From positions 26,743 through 90,742 of the forward strand of contig JAOPXK010000086.1 in NCBI GenBank assembly GCA_025965195.1: a stretch of 64,000 nt of DNA, in the 5' to 3' direction. Under the pieces are notes generated by a model, which did no database searches, was not told the origin of the DNA, and saw only the letters and a program-made list of their open reading frames with translations. Source of the stretch: Marmoricola sp. (GTDB lineage: Bacteria; Actinomycetota; Actinomycetes; Propionibacteriales; Nocardioidaceae). The position numbers and the translations under genes are program-made. Below are positions 8,830-17,734 of the stretch, piece after piece. How positions within the stretch are numbered: position 1 is the stretch's first letter; each line of letters opens with the position of its first letter.

Positions 8830-10217
8830 TTCCGCTGTCCCTGAAGGAGATCGCGGCCATCGTCGGCGGCGAGGTGCACGGTGACGACGTCGTGGTCACC
8901 GGTGCGGCCTTCCTCGACAGCCGCAACCCGGTTCCGGGCGGACTCTTCGTCGCGATCGACGGCGAACACGTCGACGGTCACGCGTACGCCGGGGGCGCGA
9001 TCGCGGCGGGAGCGGCCGCCGTACTCGGCTCTCGACCGACCGGGGTTCCGACGGTCGTCGTCGCTGATCCTCAACAGGCGCTGGGCAAACTCGCACGAGC
9101 GGTGCTCGACCGGCTCGCCGTTCTGGTCGTTGCGCTTACCGGCTCCCAAGGCAAGACCGGCACCAAGGACCTGCTGGCGAGCCTGCTCGCCGACGCAGGA
9201 ACGACGATCGCGACTGCCGGCAACCTCAACAACGAGCTCGGGGTGCCGCTGACGGTGCTGCGCGCCGATGAGTCGACGGACTACCTCGTGGTGGAGATGG
9301 GTGCGCGGGGCATCGGCCATATCGCGTATCTCTGCGAGATCGCGCCGCCCAACGTCGCGATGGCGCTGAACGTCGGCGTCGCGCACATCGGTGAGTTCGG
9401 TGGCAAGGCGGAGATCGCGCAGGCGAAGGGCGAGATCGTGGAAGCCCTCGCGAGCGACGGGACCGCCGTACTCAATGCCGACGACCCGCTCGTCGACGCG
9501 ATGGCGGGCCGTACGCAGGGGCAGGTGCTGCGTTTCGGGTACGCCGGCAGCGCCGACGTCCGGATCGAGAACCTCGTGCTCGACGACCTGGGCCGGGCCA
9601 CCTTCGACCTCGTGCGCGGGCCGGAACGTGAGTCGGTCTCCCTGCAGGGGCTGGGCCGGCACCAGGCCAGCAACGCCGCCGCCGCGGCCACTGCTGCGAT
9701 CGCCGTCGGTCTGCCCCTGAGGCGGATTGCCGCGAGCCTCAGCACGGCTCGGTCGGCGTCACGGTGGCGGATGGAGCTGCATGAGCGCGCCGATGGCCTG
9801 ACCGTGATCAACGACGCCTACAACGCGAATCCCGACTCCATGCGCGCGGCGCTGGAGACGCTGAGTGGCATCGGCAAGCGGAGCGGCCGCCGGACCGTCG
9901 CCGTACTCGGGGAGATGGGTGAGCTCGGCGCGGCGAGCCACGAGGCACACCGTGCCCTTGGGACACTGGCGCAGGAGCTGGCCATCGATGCGGTGGTCGT
10001 GGTGGGTGCCGGCTCTCGCCCGATCTTCGACGCGCTGGTCCAGGAGCGCGGTGACGACGGATCGGCCGTTGCCGTGGAGACCACCGAGCAGGCCGAGACC
10101 TGGTTGCGCGAGAATGTCGCGGGCCCGGACGTGGTGCTGGTCAAGGCCTCCCGGGCAGCCGAGCTGGAAAGAGTTGCCGAGATATTCATCGACGAAGCGA
10201 AGGAGGCGAGCACGTGA
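8826..10217 (+). CDS. murF: UDP-N-acetylmuramoyl-tripeptide--D-alanyl-D-alanine ligase
   Basis: Final cytoplasmic Mur ligase, adding D-Ala-D-Ala to the UDP-muramoyl tripeptide. The ATP-binding loop is LTGSQGKTGTK (about 104-114), the central domain has VVEMGARGIGHI, and the C-terminal domain has VINDAYNANPDSM and AVLGEMGELG, all typical of MurF. Its 463 residues match the usual length. It is joined by 4-bp overlaps to murE upstream (ATGA at 8826) and mraY downstream (GTGA at 10214), so translation of the three is probably coupled. Confidence 0.95.
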   Translation: MIPLSLKEIAAIVGGEVHGDDVVVTGAAFLDSRNPVPGGLFVAIDGEHVDGHAYAGGAIAAGAAAVLGSRPTGVPTVVVADPQQALGKLARAVLDRLAVLVVALTGSQGKTGTKDLLASLLADAGTTIATAGNLNNELGVPLTVLRADESTDYLVVEMGARGIGHIAYLCEIAPPNVAMALNVGVAHIGEFGGKAEIAQAKGEIVEALASDGTAVLNADDPLVDAMAGRTQGQVLRFGYAGSADVRIENLVLDDLGRATFDLVRGPERESVSLQGLGRHQASNAAAAATAAIAVGLPLRRIAASLSTARSASRWRMELHERADGLTVINDAYNANPDSMRAALETLSGIGKRSGRRTVAVLGEMGELGAASHEAHRALGTLAQELAIDAVVVVGAGSRPIFDALVQERGDDGSAVAVETTEQAETWLRENVAGPDVVLVKASRAAELERVAEIFIDEAKEAST

Positions 10218-11284
10218 GAGCGATCCTGCTCGCCGGCGGTCTGTCGCTGATCTTCACGCTCGTCGGGACCCGGTTCGCCATTCAGGTGCTCGCCGCGCGC
10301 GGCTATGGCCAGCTGATCCGCGACGACGGGCCGACCTCGCACCACACCAAGCGCGGCACACCCACGATGGGCGGGCTGGTGATCGTGCTCGCCACCGTGC
10401 TGAGCTACCTGATCGCCAAGCTGATCACCGGTCGCCAGCCGACGGCGTCGGCCTGGCTGGAGCTCGGTCTCTTCGTCGGGCTCGGAACGGTCGGATTCCT
10501 CGACGACTTCATCAAGATCTCCAAGCAGCGCAGCCTCGGCCTGCGGAGCAAGGCGAAGTTCATCGGCCAGACCGTGGCGGCGCTGGCCTTCGCCTGGCTG
10601 GCGCTGTCGCCCTGGCTCAAGGACTCCCGCGGCCAGACTCCGGCCGGGCACTCGATCTCGTTCATCCGCGACTCGGCGCACTGGGTGTGGCCGACGGCCC
10701 TGCTGATCATCTTCATGATGTTGCTGATCGCCGGCACCAGCAATGCGGTCAACCTCACCGATGGACTCGACGGGCTGGCCACCGGTGCCTGCATGATGGT
10801 CTTCGGCGCCTACACCCTGGTGAACATCTGGCAGAACAACCAGTGGTGTGGCCGGTTCCCGAGCCAGACCTGTTATGAGGTGCGCGATCCGCTGGACCTC
10901 GCCGTCATCTCCGCAGCCATCACCGGATCCTGTTTCGGTTTCCTGTGGTGGAACGCCTCGCCCGCGAAGATCTTCATGGGTGACACCGGATCGCTCGCCC
11001 TCGGTGGCGCGCTGGCCGGCATGGCGATCCTCACCCGCACCGAGTTCCTGCTCGCGCTGCTCGGTGGCCTGTTCGTGATCCAGACCCTGTCGGTGATCCT
11101 GCAGGTCGGTTTCTTCAAGGCCACCAAGGGCAAACGACTCTTCCGGATGGCGCCGCTCCATCACCACTTCGAGATGCTCGGGTGGGAGGAGATCACGGTC
11201 GTGATCCGGTTCTGGATCATCACCGGCATCTTTGTCGCGGCGGGCCTCGGTGTCTTCTACGCGCAGTGGGTCGCCGGAACATGA
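10214..11284 (+). CDS. mraY: Phospho-N-acetylmuramoyl-pentapeptide-transferase
   Basis: Integral membrane enzyme that transfers phospho-MurNAc-pentapeptide to undecaprenyl phosphate, giving lipid I. About ten membrane segments are spread over 356 residues. Family motifs are visible: DDGPTSHHTKRGTPTMGG near residues 36-53, LDDFIKI near 96-102, NAVNLTDGLDGLA with the catalytic aspartates near 176-188, and FMGDTGSLALGG near 254-265; the C-terminal MAPLHHHFE motif lies near 312-320. GTG start at 10214 overlaps murF. UppS, which makes its lipid carrier, is encoded at 51275. Confidence 0.95.
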   Translation: MRAILLAGGLSLIFTLVGTRFAIQVLAARGYGQLIRDDGPTSHHTKRGTPTMGGLVIVLATVLSYLIAKLITGRQPTASAWLELGLFVGLGTVGFLDDFIKISKQRSLGLRSKAKFIGQTVAALAFAWLALSPWLKDSRGQTPAGHSISFIRDSAHWVWPTALLIIFMMLLIAGTSNAVNLTDGLDGLATGACMMVFGAYTLVNIWQNNQWCGRFPSQTCYEVRDPLDLAVISAAITGSCFGFLWWNASPAKIFMGDTGSLALGGALAGMAILTRTEFLLALLGGLFVIQTLSVILQVGFFKATKGKRLFRMAPLHHHFEMLGWEEITVVIRFWIITGIFVAAGLGVFYAQWVAGT

Positions 11285-11336
11285 GGTCCACCCCAGCCAG
11301 GCACCCGCGTCGCTCGCGCCTCGTCAAGGACTCCGG

Positions 11337-12806
11337 ATGAACCTGAACGACCTCGGCCGAGGTGACTCCTGGGAAGGCGTCCGGGCCGTCGTTGCCGGAA
11401 TGGGCGTGTCCGGCTTCGCCGCCGCCGACAACCTGACGCACATGGGCGCCACCGTCACCGCCCTGGACGACTCCGAAGCGGGGGAGCGTCCCGAGAAGGC
11501 CACCCTGCTCGAGATCCTCGGTGCCACCGTCCGACTCGGAGCGGGCTCGACCGCCCTCCTCCCTGACGATGTGGACGTGGTCGTCACCTCACCCGGCTGG
11601 TCACCCGGAGCCCCGCTGCTCGCTCAGGCGGTCGCTCGTGGCATTCCGGTCTGGGGTGAGGTCGAGCTCGCCTGGCGCCTGCGCGACCTGAACAATCCGG
11701 CGCCCTGGCTGGCGGTCACCGGCACCAACGGGAAGACCACGACCGTGCAGATGCTCGAGGCCATGCTCCGCGCCGGCGGGTTGCGAACGGTGGCTGCCGG
11801 CAACGTCGGGCTGCCGATCGTCGAAGCGGTGATGGACCCGACGCCGTACGACGTGATCGCGGTCGAGCTGTCCAGCTTCCAGCTTCACTACACGTCCTCG
11901 ATGAAGGCCGAGTCGGCCGCCGTACTCAACGTCGCCGAGGACCATCTCGACTGGTACGCCTCCTTCGACCAGTACGTCGCCGACAAGGGCCGGATCTACC
12001 GAGGCGTCGAACGTGCCTGTGTCTACAACGTCTCCGACTCGGTGACCGAGCAGCTGGTCCGCGATGCCGACGTCCAGGACGGGGCCAGGGCGATCGGCTT
12101 CACGCTCGGTACGCCCGGCGCCGGGATGCTCGGTCTTGTCGGCGACGTACTCGCTGACCGGGCCTTCATCGAGCAGCGGCAGTCGACCGCGGCGGAGATC
12201 TGCACACTGGCCGACCTGGCGACGCCGGCTCCGCACTACGTGGCGAACGCGCTCGCCGCAGCGGCCCTCGCGCGGTCCCACGGAGTCTCGACCGCCGCCA
12301 TTCGCGACGCGCTGATCGCGTTCCGTCCCGACGGTCACCGGATCAGCGAGGTCGCCAGCTTCGGCGGCGTCACCTGGATCGATGACTCCAAGGCCACGAA
12401 CCCGCACGCCGCGCTGGCCTCGCTGCGGGGCTACGACCCGGTCGTCTGGATCGCCGGTGGCCTCGCGAAGGGTGCCTCGTTCGACGAGCTGGTCCGGGCG
12501 GTCAAGGACCGGCTCCGCGGCGTGGTCCTGATCGGTCGTGATGCTGGAGTGATTCGTGAGGCGCTTTCGCGACACGCGCCCGATGTCCCGGTGTTCGAAC
12601 TTGGCGCCGGAGAGACTGGCTCAACAGACAGGCCCATGGATCGCGTAGTGGCGCAAGCCGCTGCGCTCGCGCGGCCGGGCGACACGGTATTGCTGGCGCC
12701 CGGTTGTGCGTCGATGGACATGTTCGCCAACTACGGCGCTCGCGGAGACGCTTTCGCGGAGGCCGTGCTCAGCTGGCGACAGGAGCGCGACCAGGAGGAT
12801 TCGTGA
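11337..12806 (+). CDS. murD: UDP-N-acetylmuramoyl-L-alanine--D-glutamate ligase
   Basis: Mur ligase adding D-glutamate to UDP-MurNAc-L-Ala. The N-terminal Rossmann-like domain begins VVAGMGVSGFAAADNL (near 18-33); the ATP loop VTGTNGKTTT spans about 127-136; the C-terminal domain has WIDDSKATNPHAA, a typical MurD motif. I chose ATG 11337 (489 residues), with AAGGA 8-12 nt upstream, over the longer frame from 11232, which overlaps mraY and lacks conservation. The 52-bp gap after mraY is one of the few inside this part of the cluster. The stop overlaps the ftsW GTG. Confidence 0.94.
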   Translation: MNLNDLGRGDSWEGVRAVVAGMGVSGFAAADNLTHMGATVTALDDSEAGERPEKATLLEILGATVRLGAGSTALLPDDVDVVVTSPGWSPGAPLLAQAVARGIPVWGEVELAWRLRDLNNPAPWLAVTGTNGKTTTVQMLEAMLRAGGLRTVAAGNVGLPIVEAVMDPTPYDVIAVELSSFQLHYTSSMKAESAAVLNVAEDHLDWYASFDQYVADKGRIYRGVERACVYNVSDSVTEQLVRDADVQDGARAIGFTLGTPGAGMLGLVGDVLADRAFIEQRQSTAAEICTLADLATPAPHYVANALAAAALARSHGVSTAAIRDALIAFRPDGHRISEVASFGGVTWIDDSKATNPHAALASLRGYDPVVWIAGGLAKGASFDELVRAVKDRLRGVVLIGRDAGVIREALSRHAPDVPVFELGAGETGSTDRPMDRVVAQAAALARPGDTVLLAPGCASMDMFANYGARGDAFAEAVLSWRQERDQEDS

Positions 12807-14065
12807 GCGTCACCACCCAGGCCCGGGCCGGACAGCGGTCCCCGTCCGGGGTGGCGGGTTGGCTGAGCTCCTTCAAGCAGACCCTGGACCGCCCTCTCAC
12901 GTCGTACTACCTGCTCTTCGGTGCCTCGTCGATGCTGCTCGCCATCGGGCTGATCATGGTGCTGAGCGCGTCGAGCGTCTACTCCTTCACGCAGTACCAC
13001 AGCAGTTATCACATCTTCCTCAAGCAGCTGACCTGGGTGCTGCTCGCGCTGCCGCTGGCCTATGTCGCGACCCGGGTGCCCCGGATGGCGATCCGAAGGC
13101 TCTCCTGGGCGGCAGTCGGGGTGTCCATCGTGCTGCTCGCGCTGACCCAGACCGGCCTGGGCGTCGTGGTCAACGGCAACCGGAACTGGCTCTCGCTCGG
13201 CCCGGTCCTGATCCAGCCGTCGGAGATCGCCAAGCTGGCCATCATCATCTGGTCGGCCGATGTCTATGCCCGCAAGGAGAAGCTCCTCGACGACTGGCGG
13301 CACACCGTGCTCCCGGTCGTCCCTGTCGTGGGCCTGATCGCGGTGCTGGTGATCGTCGAGCACGACCTCGGCACCGCGCTCGTCCTGTTCGCGATCATGC
13401 TCGGCATGCTCTGGGTGGTCGGTGCCCCGGCGCGGCTGTTCGGGATCTCGTTCTCGATCATCGGCGTCTCGGCGTTCTTCCTGGCCACCACCAGTCCCGA
13501 GCGGCGCTCCCGGCTGACCAGCTTCACCGACCCGATGAAGCACTTCCAGGACCAGGGCTGGCAGGCCGGCCACGGACTGCTCGGGATGGCCAGCGGTGGC
13601 ATTTTCGGCAAGGGCCTCTCGGCCAGCCAGCAGAAGTGGGGCAACCTGCCCGAGGCGCACACCGACTTCATCTACGCCGTCCTCGGCGAGGAGCTCGGAC
13701 TGGTCGGCACGCTGCTGGTGCTGGCGCTGTTCCTGACGATCACCTATGCCGCGGTCCGGCTGGCGATGCAGACCCGCGACCCGTTCGTCCGCTACGTCAC
13801 TGCCGGCATCACGATCTGGCTGATGGCCCAGATGATGATCAACATCGGAATGGTGCTGGCGCTGCTGCCCGTGATCGGCATCCCGCTACCGCTCGTGTCG
13901 TACGGCGGATCAGGGTTGCTGCCCTCGGTGATCGGGCTCGGCCTGATGATCGGGTTCGCCCGCTCCGAGCCCGAGGCCGCCGATGCGCTGCGCGACAAGC
14001 GTCGTGGCAGGAAGTCCGTCCGCCCGGGCATCAACGCGGGCGCCCGCCCGAGGCGAGGGCAGTGA
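12803..14065 (+). CDS. ftsW: Peptidoglycan glycosyltransferase FtsW (SEDS family)
   Basis: Lipid II polymerase of the divisome and partner of FtsI. The 420-residue protein has about ten transmembrane segments. SEDS landmarks include NRNWLSLGPVLIQPSEIAKL, the acidic VEHDLGTALVLF, EAHTDFIYAVLGEELG and the near-terminal PLVSYGGSGLLPSVIGLG. GTG 12803 is chosen because AGGAGG lies just upstream and it overlaps the murD stop; the longer frame from 12704 runs inside murD. The C-terminus is a basic cytoplasmic tail (RDKRRGRKSVRPG), common in actinobacterial FtsW. Confidence 0.95.
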   Translation: MSVTTQARAGQRSPSGVAGWLSSFKQTLDRPLTSYYLLFGASSMLLAIGLIMVLSASSVYSFTQYHSSYHIFLKQLTWVLLALPLAYVATRVPRMAIRRLSWAAVGVSIVLLALTQTGLGVVVNGNRNWLSLGPVLIQPSEIAKLAIIIWSADVYARKEKLLDDWRHTVLPVVPVVGLIAVLVIVEHDLGTALVLFAIMLGMLWVVGAPARLFGISFSIIGVSAFFLATTSPERRSRLTSFTDPMKHFQDQGWQAGHGLLGMASGGIFGKGLSASQQKWGNLPEAHTDFIYAVLGEELGLVGTLLVLALFLTITYAAVRLAMQTRDPFVRYVTAGITIWLMAQMMINIGMVLALLPVIGIPLPLVSYGGSGLLPSVIGLGLMIGFARSEPEAADALRDKRRGRKSVRPGINAGARPRRGQ

Positions 14066-14102
14066 CAGTCGTCGGCGAGAGGCCCGTAGTCCGAGGCACA
14101 CG

Positions 14103-15197
14103 ATGAAGCGAGTACTGCTCGCCGGTGGCGGGTCGGCCGGCCACACGTCGCCCCTGCTGGCAACGGCGGATGCGTTGAAGCGCCGCTACCCCGACATCGA
14201 GATCGTCGCGATGGGCACGCCACGCGGACTCGAGAACCGGGTGATCCCCGCCGCCGGCTACCCGCTGGAGCACGTGCCGCCGGTGCCGTTGCCCCGCAAG
14301 CCGAGTGTGGACCTGTTCCGGGTGCCGGGCCGGGTCCGCGCCGCACGCAGGGCAGCTCTCGAGATCGTCGACCGGATCCAGCCCGACGTCGTGGTCGGTT
14401 TCGGCGGCTACGTCTCGGTTCCGGCGTACCTCGCGGCGCGGAAGCGGAAGCTCCCTCTCGTCGTACACGAAGGAAACGCGTTGCCCGGCATCGCCAACAG
14501 GCTGGGCGCGCGCTTCACCCGCTACGTGGCCACCAGCTTCCCGGACACCCGACTGCGCAACGGCCGCTATCTCGGGCTGCCGATCCGGCGGATGATCTCG
14601 ACGCTCGACCGGCCGGCGCTGCGAGACCGGGCGCGCGCCGAGTTCGGCCTCGACCCGCACCTGCCTACGCTGCTCGTGACGGGTGGTTCACAAGGAGCGT
14701 GGATGCTCAATGAGTCGGTCTCCAAGGCGGCCCCGGCCTTCCTCGCGGCCGGAGTCCAGGTGCTGCACATCACCGGACCCAAGGGGTCGGCGTCGGTGAC
14801 GCGCGAGCCGGGCGAACCGCCGTACGTGATCCTGCCGTACGTCGACCGGATGGATCTGGCCTACGCGGCCGCGGACGCGGTGCTGTGCCGGTCGGGCAGC
14901 AACACGGTGACGGAGGTGTCCGGGGTCGGACTGCCCGCGATCTACGTGCCGTTGCCGATCGGCAACGGCGAGCAGGCGCTCAACGCCCGTCCCGTCATCG
15001 ACGCCGGGGGAGGGCTGCTCGTCGACGACGCGGCGCTGACCCCGGAGTGGGTCGGCTCGGTCGTTCCGGACCTGCTCAACGACGCGCCCCGGCTGGCAGC
15101 GATGTCGGCCGCGGCGTCAAACCTCATCCCGCTCGACGCCGACGAGAAGGTCGCCGACCTCATCGTCGAAGCCTTCGAGAAGGGAGCCGCGCGGTGA
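14103..15197 (+). CDS. murG: UDP-N-acetylglucosamine--lipid I N-acetylglucosamine transferase
   Basis: Membrane-associated GT-B glycosyltransferase that converts lipid I to lipid II. The N-terminal glycine-rich loop VLLAGGGSAGHTSPLLA lies at about 4-20, the middle has VVGFGGYVSVPA, and the C-terminal UDP-GlcNAc domain has LVTGGSQGAWMLNE and VLCRSGSNTVTEVSG. ATG 14103 (364 residues) puts the glycine-rich loop at the N-terminus as expected, with GAGG upstream; the frame extends to 13983 inside ftsW and is not credible there. The stop overlaps the murC GTG by 4 bp. Confidence 0.95.
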   Translation: MKRVLLAGGGSAGHTSPLLATADALKRRYPDIEIVAMGTPRGLENRVIPAAGYPLEHVPPVPLPRKPSVDLFRVPGRVRAARRAALEIVDRIQPDVVVGFGGYVSVPAYLAARKRKLPLVVHEGNALPGIANRLGARFTRYVATSFPDTRLRNGRYLGLPIRRMISTLDRPALRDRARAEFGLDPHLPTLLVTGGSQGAWMLNESVSKAAPAFLAAGVQVLHITGPKGSASVTREPGEPPYVILPYVDRMDLAYAAADAVLCRSGSNTVTEVSGVGLPAIYVPLPIGNGEQALNARPVIDAGGGLLVDDAALTPEWVGSVVPDLLNDAPRLAAMSAAASNLIPLDADEKVADLIVEAFEKGAAR

Positions 15198-16642
15198 AGG
15201 TCCCAGTTCCCGACCAGCTCCTCGCTGCCGACCAGCTGGGCCGGGTGCACTTCGTCGGTATCGGTGGCGCCGGCCTGTCCGGCATCGCGCGGATCATGCT
15301 CGCCCGCGGTGTCACGGTCTCGGGCAGCGACGCGAAGGAGTCCCGCGTCATCGAGTCATTGAGGGCGCTCGGCGCGACCTGCTACGTCGGTCATGACGCT
15401 GCGCACGTCCACGGCGTCGACACGGTGGTGATCTCGACCGCCGTCCGCGCCAACAACCCGGAGGTCGTCGAGGCGACCCGGCTGGGCCTTCGGTTGCTGC
15501 CGCGGTCGGCCGCACTCGAGTCGGTGATGCAGGGTCGGCGCGTTGTCGCGGTCGCCGGCACGCACGGCAAGACCACGACGACCTCGCTGCTCACGGTTGC
15601 CCTTCAGCACTGCGGGGCAGACCCGTCGTTCGCGATCGGCGGTGAGCTGAACGAGACCGGCTCCAACGCCCACGACGGCAGCGGCGACCTGTTCGTTGCG
15701 GAGGCCGACGAGTCCGACGGCGCGTTCCTCGTCTACTCGCCGTACGCCGCACTCGTCACCAACGTCGAGGCCGACCACCTCGACAACTACGGCACCGAAG
15801 AGGCCTACAAGGCTGCCTTCGACATCTTCCTCGACCGGATCGACCGCGCCGGATTCCTGGTCGTCTGCGTCGACGATCCCGGAGCCGCCGCTCTCGCCCG
15901 GACCGCCCGCGGCCGCGGGCTGACGGTTGTCGGTGTGGGGGAGTCGGACGCGGCCGACGTGCGTGCCGAGAACGTGAGCTTCCTGGGCACCAACTCGACG
16001 TTCACGGTCGTGGACCGTGGTCGCCGGCTCGGCGAGGTCACGTTGCGCATCCCGGGCCGCCACTATGTGCTGGATGCCCTTGCTGCGTTGACGTGTGGCC
16101 TCAGGCTCGGCTACAACTTCGCCGACCTCGCCCGCGGGCTCGCCGCCTTCAGCGGCACCCGCCGGCGGATGGAGTTCAAGGGTGAGGTGCGCGGTGTCCG
16201 CGTCTACGACAGCTACGCGCATCACCCGAACGAGATCGCCGGCGACCTGCAGGCCGCTCGGTCGCTGGCCGGCGACGGCAGGGTGGTGGTCGCGTTCCAG
16301 CCGCACATGGTGTCGCGCACCCGGATCTTCGGCCACGACATGGGTGTCGCCCTGGGCGCGGCCGACGAGGTCGTCGTGATGGACATCTACGTGGCGCGTG
16401 AGGACCCGGAGCCCGGGGTGACCGGCGCTCTGGTGGCCGACGCTGTGCCACTCCCGGCCGACCATGTCGTCTTCGAGCCGTCCTGGTCGTCGACGGCCGG
16501 GCATCTGGTGTCGCGTGCGCGTGCTGGTGACGTCGTACTCACTCTCGGAGCGGGCGACGTGACGCTGCTCGGCCCGGCGGTCCTGCAGCTGCTCAGCGAC
16601 GACGCAGACAGCGCAGCAGGTGAGTCCGTTGACGATGCGTGA
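15194..16642 (+). CDS. murC: UDP-N-acetylmuramate--L-alanine ligase
   Basis: First amino-acid-adding Mur ligase. Landmarks are HFVGIGGAGLSGIARI (about 19-34), the ATP loop VAGTHGKTTTT (about 120-130), EADESDGAFL with the central-domain acidic cluster, and VYDSYAHHPNEIAGDL in the C-terminal domain. GTG 15194 (482 residues) overlaps the murG stop as GTGA and gives the normal MurC N-terminus; the longer frame from 14885 lies within murG. It completes the murE-F-D-C set, all in one cluster. Its 3' end overlaps ftsQ by 8 bp. Confidence 0.95.
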   Translation: MKVPVPDQLLAADQLGRVHFVGIGGAGLSGIARIMLARGVTVSGSDAKESRVIESLRALGATCYVGHDAAHVHGVDTVVISTAVRANNPEVVEATRLGLRLLPRSAALESVMQGRRVVAVAGTHGKTTTTSLLTVALQHCGADPSFAIGGELNETGSNAHDGSGDLFVAEADESDGAFLVYSPYAALVTNVEADHLDNYGTEEAYKAAFDIFLDRIDRAGFLVVCVDDPGAAALARTARGRGLTVVGVGESDAADVRAENVSFLGTNSTFTVVDRGRRLGEVTLRIPGRHYVLDALAALTCGLRLGYNFADLARGLAAFSGTRRRMEFKGEVRGVRVYDSYAHHPNEIAGDLQAARSLAGDGRVVVAFQPHMVSRTRIFGHDMGVALGAADEVVVMDIYVAREDPEPGVTGALVADAVPLPADHVVFEPSWSSTAGHLVSRARAGDVVLTLGAGDVTLLGPAVLQLLSDDADSAAGESVDDA

Positions 16643-17396
16643 TCGTTGGCGGCAAAAGCGTGCGATGGCCGAGACCGAGGACACGGTTCGCCTTGCCCGC
16701 AAGGACTTCACCCGGCGTCGCTGGTCCCAGCGGCTCCGTCGAGGCAGGCCGGCGCTGCTCCTGCTGCTCGCCCTGGTGGTGGTCGGCGCCGGCGTCTGGC
16801 TGGTGTACTTCTCACCGGCCATCACCGCCCGGCAGGTGGATGTGACCGGCGCGACCAACGTGCGCCAGTCGAAGGTCAGAACGGTTGCCGAGGTCCCCAT
16901 CGGTACGCCGCTCGCGCGGATCAGTCTCAGCGCGATCCAGTCGCGGGTCGAGACGATCCCGGTGGTCAAGTCGGCCGAGGTCTCGCGCTCGTGGCCGCAC
17001 GGCATCAGCATCCGGATCACCGAGCGCACCCCGCTCGCCGTGATCGACCAGGGTCATGGCCTGCAGGCACTCGACGGCGCCGGGGTGCTGTTCGGCTCCT
17101 ACGCCCGCCGGCCCGCCGGTCTTCCCCTGGTCCACTCCGCGGCCGGCACCAAGGTCGATGCGCTCTCCGAGGTGGCCAAGGTGGTCTCCTCGTTGCCGCC
17201 GAACATCTCGCGCAAGGTGGACTACGTCGAGGTCGCCACCGTCGACCAGATCGAGCTGGCGATGAAGGACGGCAAGACCGTCACCTGGGGGAGCTCGCAG
17301 GACTCCGGCGAGAAGGCCGAGGTGCTCGCCGTACTCCTCAAGCAGCACGCCACGAAGATCGACGTCAGCGCTCCCGGTCGCCCGACGACCAGCTGA
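16635..17396 (+). CDS. ftsQ: Cell division protein FtsQ
   Basis: Bitopic divisome protein of 253 residues: basic cytoplasmic tail, one membrane helix (about 38-57), then an extracytoplasmic POTRA domain starting ITARQVDVTGATNVRQSKV and the FtsQ/DivIB beta domain (RSWPHGISIRITERTPLAVID). FtsQ scaffolds FtsL and FtsB. ATG 16635 is chosen because GGTGAG lies 9 nt upstream; GTG 16620 and ATG 16665 are in-frame alternatives. It ends the tightly packed part of the cluster: the next 338 bp hold a palindromic repeat and the ftsZ promoter. Confidence 0.9.
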   Translation: MRDRWRQKRAMAETEDTVRLARKDFTRRRWSQRLRRGRPALLLLLALVVVGAGVWLVYFSPAITARQVDVTGATNVRQSKVRTVAEVPIGTPLARISLSAIQSRVETIPVVKSAEVSRSWPHGISIRITERTPLAVIDQGHGLQALDGAGVLFGSYARRPAGLPLVHSAAGTKVDALSEVAKVVSSLPPNISRKVDYVEVATVDQIELAMKDGKTVTWGSSQDSGEKAEVLAVLLKQHATKIDVSAPGRPTTS

Positions 17397-17411
17397 CTCG
17401 CCTTGGGTGGA

Positions 17412-17499
17412 GTTTTCACAGGGTATGAACCCATCACTCCTCTTCGCACACGTCGCTACATGTGCGAAGAGGAGGTTTGACCTCACACCCTGAGAAAAC
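17412..17499. repeat. 88-bp palindromic dispersed repeat, copy 1
   Basis: This segment begins GTTTTCACAGGGT and ends ACCCTGAGAAAAC, an inverted terminal pair with one mismatch. An inner perfect 14-bp stem pairs CTCCTCTTCGCACA with TGTGCGAAGAGGAG around the 10-nt loop CGTCGCTACA. A second copy of identical length and orientation lies at 52069-52156; I count 10 differences in 88 positions, 8 of them within one 10-nt block. No target-site duplication is visible. It could be a MITE-like element, a REP-like repeat or a structured RNA with terminator activity. Confidence 0.85.
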
Positions 17500-17606
17500 G
17501 CGACCATCACCCGCGGACGGAACAAAACAAGAATCTCTCCGCGTGTCGCGCCGCTGATGCGCTGAGTCGGGGCTCGCCTCGCCTACCTTGATTGAACTAC
17601 CTCAGG

Positions 17607-17639
17607 TTGACATAACATTAACCCTCCAGTTCAGGGTTA
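17607..17639 (+). promoter_or_regulatory. Probable ftsZ promoter/operator region
   Basis: TTGACA at 17607-17612 is a consensus-like -35 element in an AT-richer pocket. An inverted repeat TAACCCT-N7-AGGGTTA spans 17619-17639. I cannot place a convincing -10 at 16-19 bp spacing, so the start site is unresolved. The palindrome could bind a repressor or form a short hairpin in the ftsZ leader. Similar sequences precede ftsZ in other actinobacteria as far as I recall; this is unverified. Confidence 0.45.
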
Positions 17640-17734
17640 GAGTTCTGAAAGGCCAGAGGGTGGACTTTTCCGCATGATCCAGCCGTTCTGCAGCCGGGCA
17701 GGGCGACACGCAACCAGAGCGAGAGGCACCCGCC

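Larger units (their letters stand above)
17397..17734. other. ftsQ-ftsZ intergenic region
   Basis: 338 bp without a credible gene. It contains the first copy of an 88-bp palindromic repeat (17412-17499), a short AT-richer stretch with TTGACATAACATTAACCCT (17607-17625) and an inverted repeat (17619-17639), and then the ftsZ leader with GAGAGG before the GTG start. ftsZ is probably transcribed from its own promoter here in addition to any read-through from the cluster. Confidence 0.7.
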
